Source: Dromiciops gliroides (Eukaryota; Chordata; Mammalia; Microbiotheria; Microbiotheriidae). Taken from it: a stretch of 64,000 nt of DNA. The translations under genes were made by a program, and so were the position numbers. The DNA is taken from the NCBI RefSeq assembly GCF_019393635.1, contig NC_057862.1:414026669-414090668 (forward strand). The letters are read 5' to 3'. Positions 34,725 through 44,944 of this stretch are shown here, in pieces (the stretch's first letter is position 1; every line of letters starts with the position of its first letter). The notes under the pieces were generated by a model. That model was not told the origin of the DNA. It did no database searches and saw only the letters and a list, made by a program, of their open reading frames with translations.

Positions 34725-34980
34725 TGGACAGCTATGCAGAGCAGTGGATAAAGTTCCAGGACTAGACTTAGGAAGGCTCGTCTTCCTGAGTTCAAATTTG
34801 GCCTTAGATACTTATTAGCTACATGACCCTGGGCAAGTCACTTAACCTTGTTCACCTCAGTTTCTTCATGTGTTAAATGATTTAGAGAAGGAAATGGCTA
34901 ACCACTTCAGGATCTTTACCAAGAAAATTCCAAATAGGGTCACAAAGAGTAGGACATAACCGAAATGTCTGAACAACAAA
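34725..34980 (+). mobile_element. MAR1-type SINE
   Basis: 'agctatgcagagcagtggat', 'ggctcgtcttcctgagttca', CORE, 'gagaaggaaatggctaacca', 'ttccaaatagggtcacaaag', 'ctgaacaac'. Confidence 0.88.
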
Positions 34981-34984
34981 AATT

Positions 34985-35095
34985 GTTTCCCACAATAGAA
35001 TATAAGATCACTTAGAGAATGTTCTATTTTATTTGTCTTTGTATCCCTGGTGCCAAGCACAGTGCCTAACAGAGAGCAGGTATTTAATAAGTAAT
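34985..35095 (+). mobile_element. L2 3' end
   Basis: 'aagatcacttagagaatgtt', 'tgtctttgtatccctggtgc', 'caagcacagtgcctaacaga'. Confidence 0.6.
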
Positions 35096-35311
35096 GGATG
35101 GATAGATGGAAAAAGGAATGAGCTGGGGTGCAAAGAGCAGAAGACTGAGGCTAGAGGAACTTTTGCAAAATTTTACATGGGGTACCTGAGGATTTAGAGT
35201 GAGGATTGCTTGGATTTTAGAGCTGGGTCTCAGTAGAGAGCCAAGATGGCAAAGGATAGCTAGAAACTCTCTCAACATTCCCCTCCAAACAACTTTAAAA
35301 TCACTCATCAA

Positions 35312-35475
35312 AGGGGCAGCTAGGTGGCACAGTGGATAAAGCACCAGCCCTGGATTAAGAAGGACCTGAGTTCAAATCTGGCCTCAGACACTTGACACTT
35401 ACTAGCTGTGTGACCATGGGCAAGTTACTTAACCCTCATTGCCCTGTAAAAAAATAAGTAAATAAATAAATAAAA
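35312..35475 (+). mobile_element. Marsupial CORE-SINE in L1 5' UTR
   Basis: Complete short copy with an AAATAAATAAATAAA tail. Flanked by 'aaaatcactcatcaaa' (left) and 'aaaatcactcctcaaa' (right), a 16-base duplication with one mismatch. Confidence 0.93.
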
Positions 35476-35534
35476 ATCACTCCTCAAATAAAACTTTGGA
35501 GCAGCAGAACCAACAAAAGGTCAGTGTAAATATT

Positions 35535-35905
35535 GGAAGTCCTCTATTTCTTTAAATATCTACTTTTTCCCGTGAAGGATTACACAGTTTTGCTGGGTAA
35601 ATTATTCCTGGTTATAATCCTAACTCCTTTGCCTTCCAGAATATTATATTCAGGGGCAGCTAGGTGGCGCAGTGGATAAAGCACCGGCCCTGGATTCAGG
35701 AGTACCTGAGTTCAAATCCGGCCTCAGACACTTGACACTTACTAGCTGTGTGACCCTGGGCAAGTCACTTAACCCCCATTGCCCCACAAAACAAAACAAA
35801 ACAAAACAAAAAAACCCAGAATATTATATTCCAAGAATTATGTTCCTTTAACACAGAAGCTTCTATATCTTGTGTAATCCTGACTGTGCCTCTACTATAT
35901 TTGAA
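35535..35905 (-). mobile_element. Inverted L1 ORF1 C-terminal piece
   Basis: Reverse-complement match to 38,395-38,600 of the same L1: 'cctctatttctttaaatat', 'ttacacagttttgctgggta', 'tccttt-gccttccagaat', 'ttatgttcctttaacacag' and 'tgactgtgcctctactata' all occur inverted there. It sits between two parts of the plus-strand 5' UTR and is itself split by a SINE. Confidence 0.8.
35652..35815 (+). mobile_element. Young marsupial CORE-SINE with perfect target-site duplication
   Basis: Near-consensus copy (GGGGCAGCTAGGTGGCGCAG head, AAATCCGGCCTCAGACACTT middle) with an (AAAAC)n tail. It is flanked by a perfect 16-base 'ccagaatattatattc' at 35,636-35,651 and 35,816-35,831. It is the clearest and probably one of the youngest insertions here. 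Confidence 0.96.
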
Positions 35906-36065
35906 AAGTTTGCAACACCTGGATGAGAGCTCAGCCCAAAGCACAGAAGCAGCACCAGCAGTAGGCTTTGAAGGCCACCACATCAGTGATGGCAGCAGCA
36001 GGAATAGCTTCAGGAACCCTCAACCCAGAGACCATAAAGGGGCTGGACAACTGGTAAGAAAGTTA

Positions 36066-36658
36066 TGTGTGAGATTTAAAATTGGATACGAGAGCATTAA
36101 ACTCCCCTTTAACCTTCCCCTTATTTATTTCCCAGACCAGTAAGTGGAAGAAGCCTCTGATCTTTAGTTAGAGCTTTTATTGTTTGGGAATTACAATGTG
36201 ATGTTGATTAGAGAGATAGGAAAGTAGAAATACAACCAAATAGTCTTAGATCTAAGCTTAGTCTATATTCCGTATAGAACTCACCAAAAACCTGTATAGA
36301 ACTCACCAAAAACCTGTATAGAACTCACCAAAAACCCAAGGCTACCTCTGAGGCTGAGAGCCGTGTCAAGCACGTGCTGTTACGGAGAACCGGGCCAAAT
36401 CGAACCTCAGTCAGTGTCTGTGTGTGCAGAGCAAACCAGCGGGCCAGGAGAGTGGAAAAAGACCTCACTTCCGTTCTCTCCTTGCCTTTTAAGCTCGTAC
36501 CCCGGAAGTGGAGTGCTTAGCAGACGGACTGGTGGTTCGTCACAGTCTCCTCCCCGAAAGGGTGGTCCTTTGAAAAACTGGCATCTTTCAGTTATCGCTA
36601 ACCGACTGTTAAAAAACTTTCACTTTTTTACCACATATGAAAAGGAAACTTGTTGGCA
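36066..36658 (-). mobile_element. Probable solo LTR of an endogenous retrovirus in L1 5' UTR
   Basis: A GC-richer block unlike L1 that interrupts the L1 5' UTR. On the minus strand it starts TGCCAACAAG, has a TATA-like 'cttaaaag' near 36,490, a polyadenylation signal AATAAA at about 36,177-36,184 and ends ...CTCACACA. The order fits U3-R-U5. Three 22-base tandem repeats lie at 36,272-36,337. No gag, pol or env is present. I could not find a clean target-site duplication, so the ends are approximate. Confidence 0.6.
36272..36337. repeat. 22-base tandem repeat, three units
   Basis: Three units beginning GTATAGAACTCACC; the third differs only in its last base. Located in the LTR-like block. Confidence 0.97.
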
Positions 36659-37009
36659 CTAGGTGCAGCTGATGCTGATTAGCAACTCAGTTGTGCATAA
36701 GTTGTTCCAGGTCACAGTTCCAGGCAAAAGAGAAGCACTAGTTCTTGTAGCTGCATGGGAGGAGGGGCCCTTGATGAGTAAAGACCAGGATCCCAGAAGC
36801 ACAGTGATCATACTTCTCCCCAGATCACTTCACCTTGGAAACACCAAAAAATGTGTAGACCCCCAGAACAAACTCTGAAAATAGCAGCACAAAACAAAAC
36901 AAAACAAATTTAAAAAAACACAAACGAACCTGAAGCTTGGGACAGTGCCTCCCCACCCAACTTTAACAAAAATTTCAAAGTCAAGAAATAGGCTAAAAAA
37001 AAGGAGCAA

Positions 37010-38620
37010 ACAATGCCAACAATAACAAAAAGAATTTTTCCACAAAAACTACTATGGTGGCAGGAAAGACCAAGACATAAACTCAGAAGACAATGTGAAA
37101 ATGGCTACAAACAAAGCATCAAAGACAAATTCTAATTGACTCTAAGCCCAACAAGAAATTTTGGAAGTGTTAAAAAAACAAGAGTGGTAGAGGAAAAATT
37201 GGGAAAAGAAATGAGTGTAATGCAAGAAAATTATGAAAAGAGAATTAGCAGCTTGGTAAAAGAGGCACAAAGAATACTGAAGAAAATAATACCTTAAAAA
37301 AGAATTGCTTCTTTTCCTGGGCAGAGTTGGCCATGGCCAACTCCTGGTGATCAATGGGCGGGGCCATCTCCTGGGCCATTTGGCAGCCATTGTGGCCAAG
37401 CACGTCTTCCTGGGGTGGAAGGTGGTTGTGGTTCACTGTGAAGGCATCAACATCTCGGGAAACTTCTACCAGAACAAGCTGAAATACCTGGCCCCCAGCC
37501 ACATTTTCTGGAGGACTGTTAGAGGGATGCTTCCCCACAAGACCAAGCATGGTCAGGCTGCCTTGTAATGCCTTAAGGTGTTTGATGGCATTCCCCCACC
37601 CTATGACAAGAAGAAATATATGGTTGTCCCAGCTGTTCTCAACATGGTCAGACTGAAGTCAACAAGAAAGTTTGCTTATCTGGGGCACCTGGCCCATGAG
37701 GTTGGCTGGAAGTATCAGGCAGTAACTACTACTTTGGAAGAGAAGAGGAAGGAGAAAGCTAAGATCCATTATAGAAAGAAAAAGAAGCTCACAAAAGTAC
37801 ACAAACAAGCTGAGAAGAATATGAAAGGCAAAATACACAAATACACAAAAGTGCTGAAGAAACACAGGCTGCTGGTGTGAGTACGATAAAGTCTATCCTC
37901 TATGGCCAAAAAACCCCCAAACAAAACAAAACAAAACAGAATTGATCTAACTGTAAAAGAGGCACAAAAGCTCACTGAAAAAAATGATCCTTTAAAAATT
38001 AGAATTGGCCACATGGAAACTTATAACTCCATGAAATGTCACAAAAAAAAATATAACAAAATCAGAAGAACAAAAAAATTAGAAGAAAACATGAAATAGA
38101 TTATTAAAAAACCCAACAACTTATCTGTAAATAGGTTGAGAGAGAATTTAAGAATTATTGGACTACCTGAAACCCATGATCAAAAGAGCCTAGATGTCAT
38201 ATTTAAAAAAAATATATCAAGGAAAACTATCCCAATATTTTAGATCCAGAGAGTAAAATAAAAAGTGAAAGAATTCAATGATGACCTTTTGAAAGAAATA
38301 CCAAAATAAAAATTCCCAGGAATATTGTAGCCATATTCCAGTTCTCCCAGGGCAAGGAGAAAATATTGCAAATAGCCAAAAAGAAACAATTCAAATATAG
38401 TGGAGGCACAGTCAGGATCACATAATATTTAGCAGCTTCTGTGTTAAACGAACATAATTCTTGGAATATAATTTTCTAGAAGGCAAAGGAGTTAGGATTA
38501 CAACCAGGAATAACCTACCCAGCAAAACTGAGTTTAATCCTTCAGGGGAAAAAATAGACATTTAAAGAAATAGAGGACTTCCAAATATTCCTGATGAAAA
38601 GACCAGAGCTAATTGACATT
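37010..38620 (+). pseudogene. L1 ORF1 (broken), host of the RPL13A insertion
   Basis: The N-terminal part (37,010-37,300) parallels MSKQKKK... of the copy at 3365 and carries the coiled-coil region. After the RPL13A insertion the coiled coil resumes at 37,945 (KEAQKLTEKNDPLKIRIGHM). The RNA-binding domain follows: NLRIIGLPETHDQKSLDVIF near 38,140-38,200, KILQIAKKKQFKYSGGTVRI near 38,355-38,420, and ELGLQPGITYPAKLSLILQG near 38,490-38,550. These match the RRM and C-terminal domains of the L1 ORF1 nucleic-acid chaperone. Stops and frameshifts are present throughout. Confidence 0.8.
37308..37937 (+). pseudogene. RPL13A: Processed pseudogene of ribosomal protein L13a
   Basis: RPL13A (uL13) is a large-subunit ribosomal protein of about 203 residues. 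The retrocopy reads [20 protein letters not shown] near the start, has [18 protein letters not shown], then skips about 20 residues and resumes at [20 protein letters not shown]. The C-terminal half (37,578-37,880) is open to the authentic LLV-stop. The initiator ATG is lost (GTT at 37,326). A premature TAA at 37,566-37,568 lies in frame between the two halves. A 3' UTR stub with a mutated polyadenylation signal and an (AAAAC)n tail follows. A 7-base 'agaattg' duplication flanks it (37,301-37,307 and 37,938-37,944). It is intronless and disabled. Confidence 0.96.
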
Positions 38621-39219
38621 TAAACAAAAAACTTAAGAGAAGAATAAATAAATAAACATGAAAGAATAATATAAGGAATTTAACATAGTTAAACTGTTTG
38701 TATTCCTTTATGGGAAAATGACACAAGTAACTCCTAAAAAAACATTATCATCATTAGGGCAGTTAGAAGGAGTTTATATAGACAGAGGGCATGACTGTGA
38801 GTAGATTATGTTGGGGTGATCTTGAAAAAAAGGTGTGGGAAAGAGAAATGCACTAGGAGAAGTAAAATGGGAAAATTTTTCTCACATTAATTAAGTGAAC
38901 AAAGAAAAGCTTTTATACTGGAGGAAGAAATAAAGGAGAGGGGAGGGCAATACTTGAACCTCACACTCATTGGAATTGGTTCAAAGAAGGAAGAATACAC
39001 ACACACACACACACAGTTGGGTGTAGAAATCTGTCTTGTCCAAAAGGGAAACAGGAAGGGAGGAGCAATAAGAGATATGGGGGAGCAATGATAAAAGGGA
39101 AAGTGGTTATTAAGGGAGGTAATGGTCAGAAGCAAAACAGACTTTTGAAAAGGGATAGGATAAAAAGAGAGAGGAGAAACAGAAAAAAATAGGATAGAGG
39201 TAAATACACAGTAATCATA

Positions 39220-39490
39220 ACTGTGAATGTGAATGGAATGAGCTCAGTCATATAATGGGAGTAGATAGCATATTGGATTACAACCCACATGAAACAGAAG
39301 GATGCACACAGGGTTAAAATAAAGGTCTAGAGCAAACTCTATTATGCTCCAGCTGAAGTAAAAAAAAAAAAGGCAGAGGTAGCAATCATGGTCTCAAACA
39401 AAGCAAAAGCAAAAACAGGTCTAATTTTAAAAGATCACCAGGGAAACTTCATTTTGCTAAAAGTTACCATAGACAATGAAGTAATATCAA
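39220..39490 (+). pseudogene. L1 ORF2 endonuclease remnant
   Basis: Plus-strand frames give VNVNGMSS near 39,225, KQKDAHRVKIK near 39,293-39,330, LYYAPAEVKKK, and AIMVSNKAKAKTGLILKDHQ followed by GNFILLKVTIDNEVIS. These follow the L1 endonuclease order (LNINGL, QETHL..RDTHRLKIKGW, AGVAILVSDK, IKRDKEGHYIMVKGSI). The frame then runs straight into 3' UTR sequence after 39,490, so the rest of the endonuclease and the reverse transcriptase were deleted. Confidence 0.8.
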
Positions 39491-40480
39491 AAGTGTTTAC
39501 AGAAAATTTCTATGATATAGGTTTCATTTCTCAAATATATAGGAAACCGAGTCAAATTTATAAAATAACAGCCATTCCCCAATTGATGAATGGGCAAAGG
39601 GTATAAGAAGACAATTTTCAGAATAAGAAATCAAACCTATCTATAGTCATATTAAAAAATTCTCTGAATCACCATTTATTAGTGAAATACAACTTAAAAT
39701 AACTCTGAAGTACCACTTCACACAACAGAAATGACAAATGCAGGAGGAGATGAGGGAAAAATAATTATACCAAGAAATTGTTGGTGGAGTTGTGTCTTCA
39801 GGAGAACAATTTGCAAATGTACCCAAAGGGTTATAAAACTGTGTATACATACCCTTTACCCAGTAACACCAGTACTAGGTCTGTACCTAGAGATCACAGA
39901 AAAAGGAAAAAGGACTTGTATGTACAAAATATATTTTAGCAGTTCTTTTTGTAGTGACAGAGAATTGGAAATTGATGGTATGATCATTGAGGAATGACTG
40001 AACAAGTTTTGGCATATGATTGTGATGGAATACTAGTATATGGGAAATTATGAGGACAGTGGTTTTGGAAAAAACATGGCAAAACATATCAACTGATGCA
40101 AAGTTAAATGAAAAGAACCAGGAGATCACTATGCACTTTAAAAGCAATGTTGTAATGATAATCAACTGTGAAAGACTTGGCTACTCTGATCAATTCAATG
40201 ATCCAAGACAATTCCAAAAGAATCATGATGAAAAAATCCAATCTACCTCTAGAGAGAGAACTAATGAACTCTGAATGTAAATTGAAGTATAATTTCCTCA
40301 CTTTATTTTTGTGTGATTATGGCTAATATGGAAATGATTTTTTAGATTTCACATGTATAATTGAGACTATTTTTCTTGCCTGCTCAGTGGGTAGTGGAAG
40401 GTTTACAGGAAGGGAAAGAAATTGGAACACCATTTAAAAAGAAAAGAATGTTAAAATAAATAAATAATAATTTATTTTTA

Positions 40481-41560
40481 AAAATTAAAAATTATGATTC
40501 TCCCATAAATACTCAACATAAAAAGGGGCTAGGTGGCTATAGTCTTTCAACCTCCTGGTTTCTTTAAGACCTAATTTCCTAAAGCCTTGAATAGGTGAGC
40601 ATGGGCTCACCAGAATTCTGCAGTAATACTCACAAACCTAGCCCAAATCAGCCTGGGAGATATATGGTCCTAACAATGAGTAAGAATTTGCAAAGGGAGA
40701 AAACATGTCTTTTATAAACTTTTCAGTAGGAACATGTTAGCTCTCCACAGATGAGTTCCTACAAAAACACTGTTTTTCAAGCTCTTTTTGGATTGTGGCA
40801 TCTCTAAGGCCAAGTTCACTGAAGAAGTAACTTTAATGATTCCCACTAATTCAAGGTATACCTTCTCTAGCTCAGAAAAATAATAATTATTATAAAAACC
40901 CTTTCTCTTAATGGCACCTCCATTTATTTAGAATTAGTATTTAAAATCCTAAATTAGTATTCTGCACTTTGGCTCTGACAGAGCCATTACTTTTTATGCT
41001 AAAGAAGTTGAGTTAATTTTAAATTATTCAAGCTGGGTACCTGAGTGAAAGAAACATCTTCAAACCAATTGGATGTCTGTAGGCTTTTACTAATGGAAAA
41101 ATACAAACTGGATTAGAATCCATTTTCTCTTTTTTGCCCAGATTCATATATATGATATTGTGATGATTTTGGTGCTCACCTGTTATTCAGAGGGAGTCAT
41201 GTATATAAAGAATAATTGAATTGGGTTAGTAGAAGAGTAAAGAACCATCTGCCCAGCCTAACACGCAAGAAACTTCTCATGCAAAAGACCTTGGGAAGGA
41301 ATTAAAAAATGTCCTGGTGGAAGAGAAAAGGAAAAAACAAAGAATAAAATAAAATGGTAGAGGAAGTAGGGAAGAGAAAGAGGAGAGGGGAGGGGAAAGG
41401 AGAATGGGAATTAGTAGAATGAAGAAAATGTAAGAAGGAAGGAAATAGAAAGGTAAAATTGACCTAATTTAATTCAGAGAGCTGGACCAGTTTTGTTAAC
41501 AATGATTACTTCTGGGATACAATGGGAGGATATTGAAGAGCCACTCCCCTCATCTCCAGT
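40481..41560. other. Unique DNA, possible regulatory block at 40,860-41,200
   Basis: 40,930-41,150 is AT-rich and repeat-free with cores such as AATTAGTATTT and GTTAATTTTAAATTATTC. 41,330-41,450 is a purine-rich GGAAAGGAG-type tract. No gene seen. Confidence 0.35.
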
Positions 41561-41561
41561 T

Positions 41562-41562
<1 letters not shown>

Positions 41563-41659
<97 letters not shown>

Positions 41660-41722
41660 GTGTGTATGTATATACATATATACACATACACACATATATA
41701 CACATACATATACATATATAAT
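41563..41722. repeat. (TA)n(TG)n compound microsatellite
   Basis: About 27 TA units, then about 17 TG units and a TATG/CATA tail. It is one of the longest simple repeats in the window. Confidence 0.97.
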
Positions 41723-41839
41723 ATCTATTGAATTTCAAGACCATCTGGGAATAAGACAGATAAGTATCTGGGACAAGGGATCAGAGGAGAGGGAATTGAG
41801 GCACTAAAAAGGAAGCAGTAGAACAATCCAAAGACAAAC

Positions 41840-41935
41840 TTTCCCAATTCCTTTTTTCCCCAATAAAATATTTAAGTGTCTACTATGTGTTAGGCACTAT
41901 AATTACAAAACAGTCCCAAGTATAGATTGGGGCAG
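41840..41935 (-). mobile_element. L2/MIR-type scrap
   Basis: 'tttaagtgtctactatgtgt', 'taggcactataattac', 'aaacagtccc' resemble the antisense start of an L2-type fragment. Confidence 0.4.
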
Positions 41936-42399
41936 AAAAAGGCAGGGGATGTTGGTAGGAGCAGAGATGAAAATACTGTAGATTCACTGTAATATGATGA
42001 GCTCTAACTTCTGGGATGGTCATTACTCCAGACTTTAAGAATAGAGGGAATATGGTTTATATCAATGCTTCTCAATGCCACAAAGCAACCACAATCTTTC
42101 TTAACTAACCAATGGTTATTTCTGTGGTTGAAACTCAGTATATTTTCTCTGAGTATTGGGAAACAGAGGAGACTTCTTCCCCCTGAGTGACAGCATGGAA
42201 CTGTGATCTCATAACCTCTAGGACATTGAGAGAGACTGAAAATATTGTAAGCAAATGATATCTCTTCACCATAATTGAGCTCCATCTTCCTGATAAGCCA
42301 ACTTTCTCCTAAAACTGTGAACTCACACCTCTCCCAGGGCACAGACACTCACAATATGCATTACCCCAAACACTCCAAACCTGTGATTTCGGGTGGCAT
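41936..42399. other. Unassigned DNA with a 114-codon minus-strand frame
   Basis: The minus frame 42,004-42,348 is among the longest repeat-free open frames in the window. It has no recognisable domain, signal peptide or membrane segment, and no evidence of splicing. I consider it probably random. Confidence 0.3.
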
Positions 42400-42575
42400 T
42401 TGCTGCTGCCATGGATCAGGCTCTAATTATTTTTTAATCTGCAAACACCCGTGATCATTTACATGATTTTCTTATCAGTAGAAATTTGATAGCAGTGCTC
42501 CCAATGTAGGTTTTACAGAAACAGTGAAACAATTGCATTGATATCTGATTAATTCAGTTGAATTCCAGGTGACTT
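42400..42575. promoter_or_regulatory. Candidate conserved non-coding element
   Basis: A repeat-free stretch with 'ggctctaattattttttaat', 'gtgatcatttacatgatttt' and 'gatatctgattaattcagt' (homeobox-type TAATTA and GATTAATT cores). Confidence 0.4.
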
Positions 42576-43189
42576 GAATGTCTGCTCAATACATGACTAC
42601 CAACTGGGCTGACTTTAAGTAAAATGGTATAGATATTGGTGGTGATATAGTAAAGCAATGGGATGTAGTCCATATGCCATTCAGGTGAGAAAACAACTTT
42701 TTGACATGAATGGTCCTTTGGTGATTTTAAAGAGAATGTTTTGTTGATAAGCATGAGTTTGTAATGACCACTTGATTGTCATCCGCGGGGGTGGGGTGGG
42801 GGGTAGAAGGTGAAAATGGAGATCAGGTAAGTCAGAACACTACCTTACTACACACTTCTAGAGGGAGCTCTTAATAAATAACCCTTGCATTTTTCATAGG
42901 GGAAAAAGATGTCATCCCATCTCTCTATCCTTAGTCTGTTGTGTTCAATGGATCAGCATGCACAGGTGATAGAGAGTTGCAAGAGAAAGCTCCCACTGAA
43001 TCAAATTTTATAAAGTTACAACTCCACAGCAGGGCCAAATGCAATAAGTCCCAGCCTAGAGTAAGAGGCAGCCAGCCAGGTGGCCAGGAACTGGCCTCCC
43101 TGGCACCTTGGAGAGCCCAGTTGGTGGAGAAATCAAAATATTGAGATGCAAAACAAGCCCTTTCCTTTCCCCACCCCACCCCCTGAAAT
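42576..43189. other. Unassigned intergenic DNA
   Basis: A G-rich tract lies at 42,786-42,810. Overlapping 67- and 82-codon frames on opposite strands (42,931-43,179) have no recognisable domain. Confidence 0.35.
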
Positions 43190-43490
43190 GAATCAACTAC
43201 ACCTTGTAATATTTATAGACTGACAATAAATATTCATAAGCACTCATGAATATTTGACTTGTGCTAAATATTCATTTGTAGCTGAAAGTTCCCACTGACC
43301 CTCTAAGTCCCGGGCCCAGCCGATGGGGGGTCAGGAGGTTCTCCTGCCATTCTGCTGTGAAGCGCTTACATTTATCTACTGTAAAATAGTCTGACTGGCA
43401 CCGAGGACCGTCGTGTTCGGTTTTAAAATGCCACAAATAACAGATTTATAGATTTTTCTAAATACATTATTTTAGCTTGACAGCATTAAT
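43190..43490. promoter_or_regulatory. Candidate enhancer with repeated AATATTCAT motifs
   Basis: Three close copies of AATATTCAT or its inverse ATGAATATT occur in about 65 bases (43,229-43,275). They are followed by a CpG-retaining segment (cccgggcccagccgatgggg, ccgaggaccgtcgtgttcgg) and by 'cagcattaatcattcatgct'. No repeat landmarks. The mix of AT-rich factor sites and preserved CpG is unusual here. Confidence 0.5.
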
Positions 43491-44284
43491 CATTCATGCT
43501 TCCTTCCTTCATTTTTCTACCTGCAATGGATTATTGAAACAGAAAATAACAACGAGAAAGGCTACAAGCAGAATCAAAATGTCAAGTTTGTACTTACAGT
43601 TGTATGTGCATAGACAGGGTCAAGAGCCTCAATTATTTGTATATGTACACAGTGGTACTACATGAAAGGTTATGTCACCTGAAGCTATTTTCTTGCAGAT
43701 TTAAATAGGACTGATATTCAGCTCCACAGTCAGCCACTGACATGGAACATAGAATTGTAAAATACTATGAACTCTCATGTCAGGACCTAAAATATGAATT
43801 GGGTGATTGCAAGGTGTAGCTGTGGGCAATCCCACATATTGTGGTGCAAGGCCTTTAAATTACTTTGTGTTATTCCTGACCCGTTCTTTTCATTTAAACA
43901 TACGCCCAGAACAAGATTGTAGCACTTGGCTAAGGGGAAAAAAATCAAGACTTTCTATTTTTCAAGAAGGGTTGCTTTTGGAACCAAGATGGAACTTGTA
44001 AAGAAATATACAAGCAAACTTGGAGGAAAAAATTCTGTAGCTGGTACTTTCCCAGTGGTCTCTTTGTTGGTTGTTTAATATACCGGGGGTGAGGAAGGCA
44101 ATTCATTAGTATTTTTCTATTAAGTAGCTGATATTTCATTTTTGGGGGGAGCATGCTCTGTTCCATGCTATGGCCATTATGTGTCTAGATTTATCAGGGC
44201 AATTTGTCATTTGATCAGTAAAATCAGTGCTCCATCAGTGGATGGAGCAATGATATTCTTTTTGTTTATGAAGAGGTGATAGCT
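43491..44284. other. Unassigned intergenic DNA
   Basis: No supported gene or repeat. The remainder of a regulatory block could extend into 43,491-43,640. Confidence 0.35.
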
Positions 44285-44575
44285 ACCCCACATTCTGTTC
44301 TCTCTAACCAATACTGCTCATTTTTCAAGGCATGGCTTAAGTTCAACCCCTTCTATGAATGTTTCCCTAACTCTTCCACTATATGTTGATTGTTCTTTCT
44401 TTAGATTCTTATAGAACTCACAGTTTATACTATGCTGACTTGGTTTTTATTATCTTTTTTTTCAAAAATTTTCAGTCTTCAATTCAGATAAGATATTATT
44501 TCTTCAACTAGACTACAAAGTTTTTTGAGCAAGGGCTAATATTGTAAAGTGTTGAACAAAATCAAGCACTATAAA
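44285..44575 (+). mobile_element. L2 3' end
   Basis: 'tttttcaaggcatggcttaa', 'cttctatgaatgtttcccta', 'actagactacaaag' and 'gagcaagggctaatattg'. Confidence 0.6.
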
Positions 44576-44775
44576 ACTTAGGAGCATAGGCAGTGTTTTC
44601 ATCATTGTTACTAGTCAAAGTCAAGATCATCCAAAAAGAAAGATAGCTGATCAAAAAGAAGGTGTCTCTGTCGACACGTTTTAGTTTCTGAACCAAAGTT
44701 TAAAATGTAGGAATGACCAGAACTGTTGGCCAATGATGAAATAGGCTAACAAGGGCTAGTAAAAATTCATTTTCA

Positions 44776-44936
44776 GGGCAGCTAGGTGGGACAGTAGATA
44801 AAGCACCGGCCCTGGATTCAGGAGGACCTGAGTTCAAATGTGGCCTCAGACACTTGACACTTACTAGCTGTGTGACCCTGGGCAAGTCACTTAAGCCCCA
44901 TTGCTCTGCAAAAAAGAAAAAAGAAAGAAAGAAGAA
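44776..44936 (+). mobile_element. Marsupial CORE-SINE, short type
   Basis: 'gggcagctaggtgggacagt' through CORE and an AAAAAAGAAAGAAAG-type tail, flanked by 'aaaaattcattttc' on each side. Confidence 0.93.
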
Positions 44937-44944
44937 AAAAAAAT

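Larger units (their letters stand above)
35235..40480 (+). mobile_element. Old L1 with five nested or inverted insertions
   Basis: The 5' UTR starts near 'gagccaagatggcaaaggat' and continues after insertions at 35,475-35,530, 35,905-36,065 and 36,660-37,010. ORF1 follows (37,010 to about 38,620), then an inter-ORF stretch, an ORF2 endonuclease remnant (about 39,220-39,490), and a direct jump to the 3' UTR (39,520-40,440) ending in an A-rich tail. The reverse transcriptase domain is missing. The inserts are two short SINEs, an inverted L1 ORF1 piece, an LTR-like block and an RPL13A retrocopy. Confidence 0.8.

Noticed and set aside
37320-37880. Functional RPL13A gene
   Set aside because: Start codon lost, internal deletion, premature stop, no introns, A-rich tail and flanking duplication.
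39388-39606. 72-codon frame as a small gene
   Set aside because: It is L1 endonuclease remnant fused by deletion to L1 3' UTR.
41493-41807. Frames rich in Ile-Tyr and Cys-Val repeats
   Set aside because: Direct translation of the (TA)n(TG)n microsatellite.
42004-42348. 114-codon minus-strand open frame
   Set aside because: No recognisable domain, no homology I can name, no splice or promoter context; this length is expected by chance in 64 kb.
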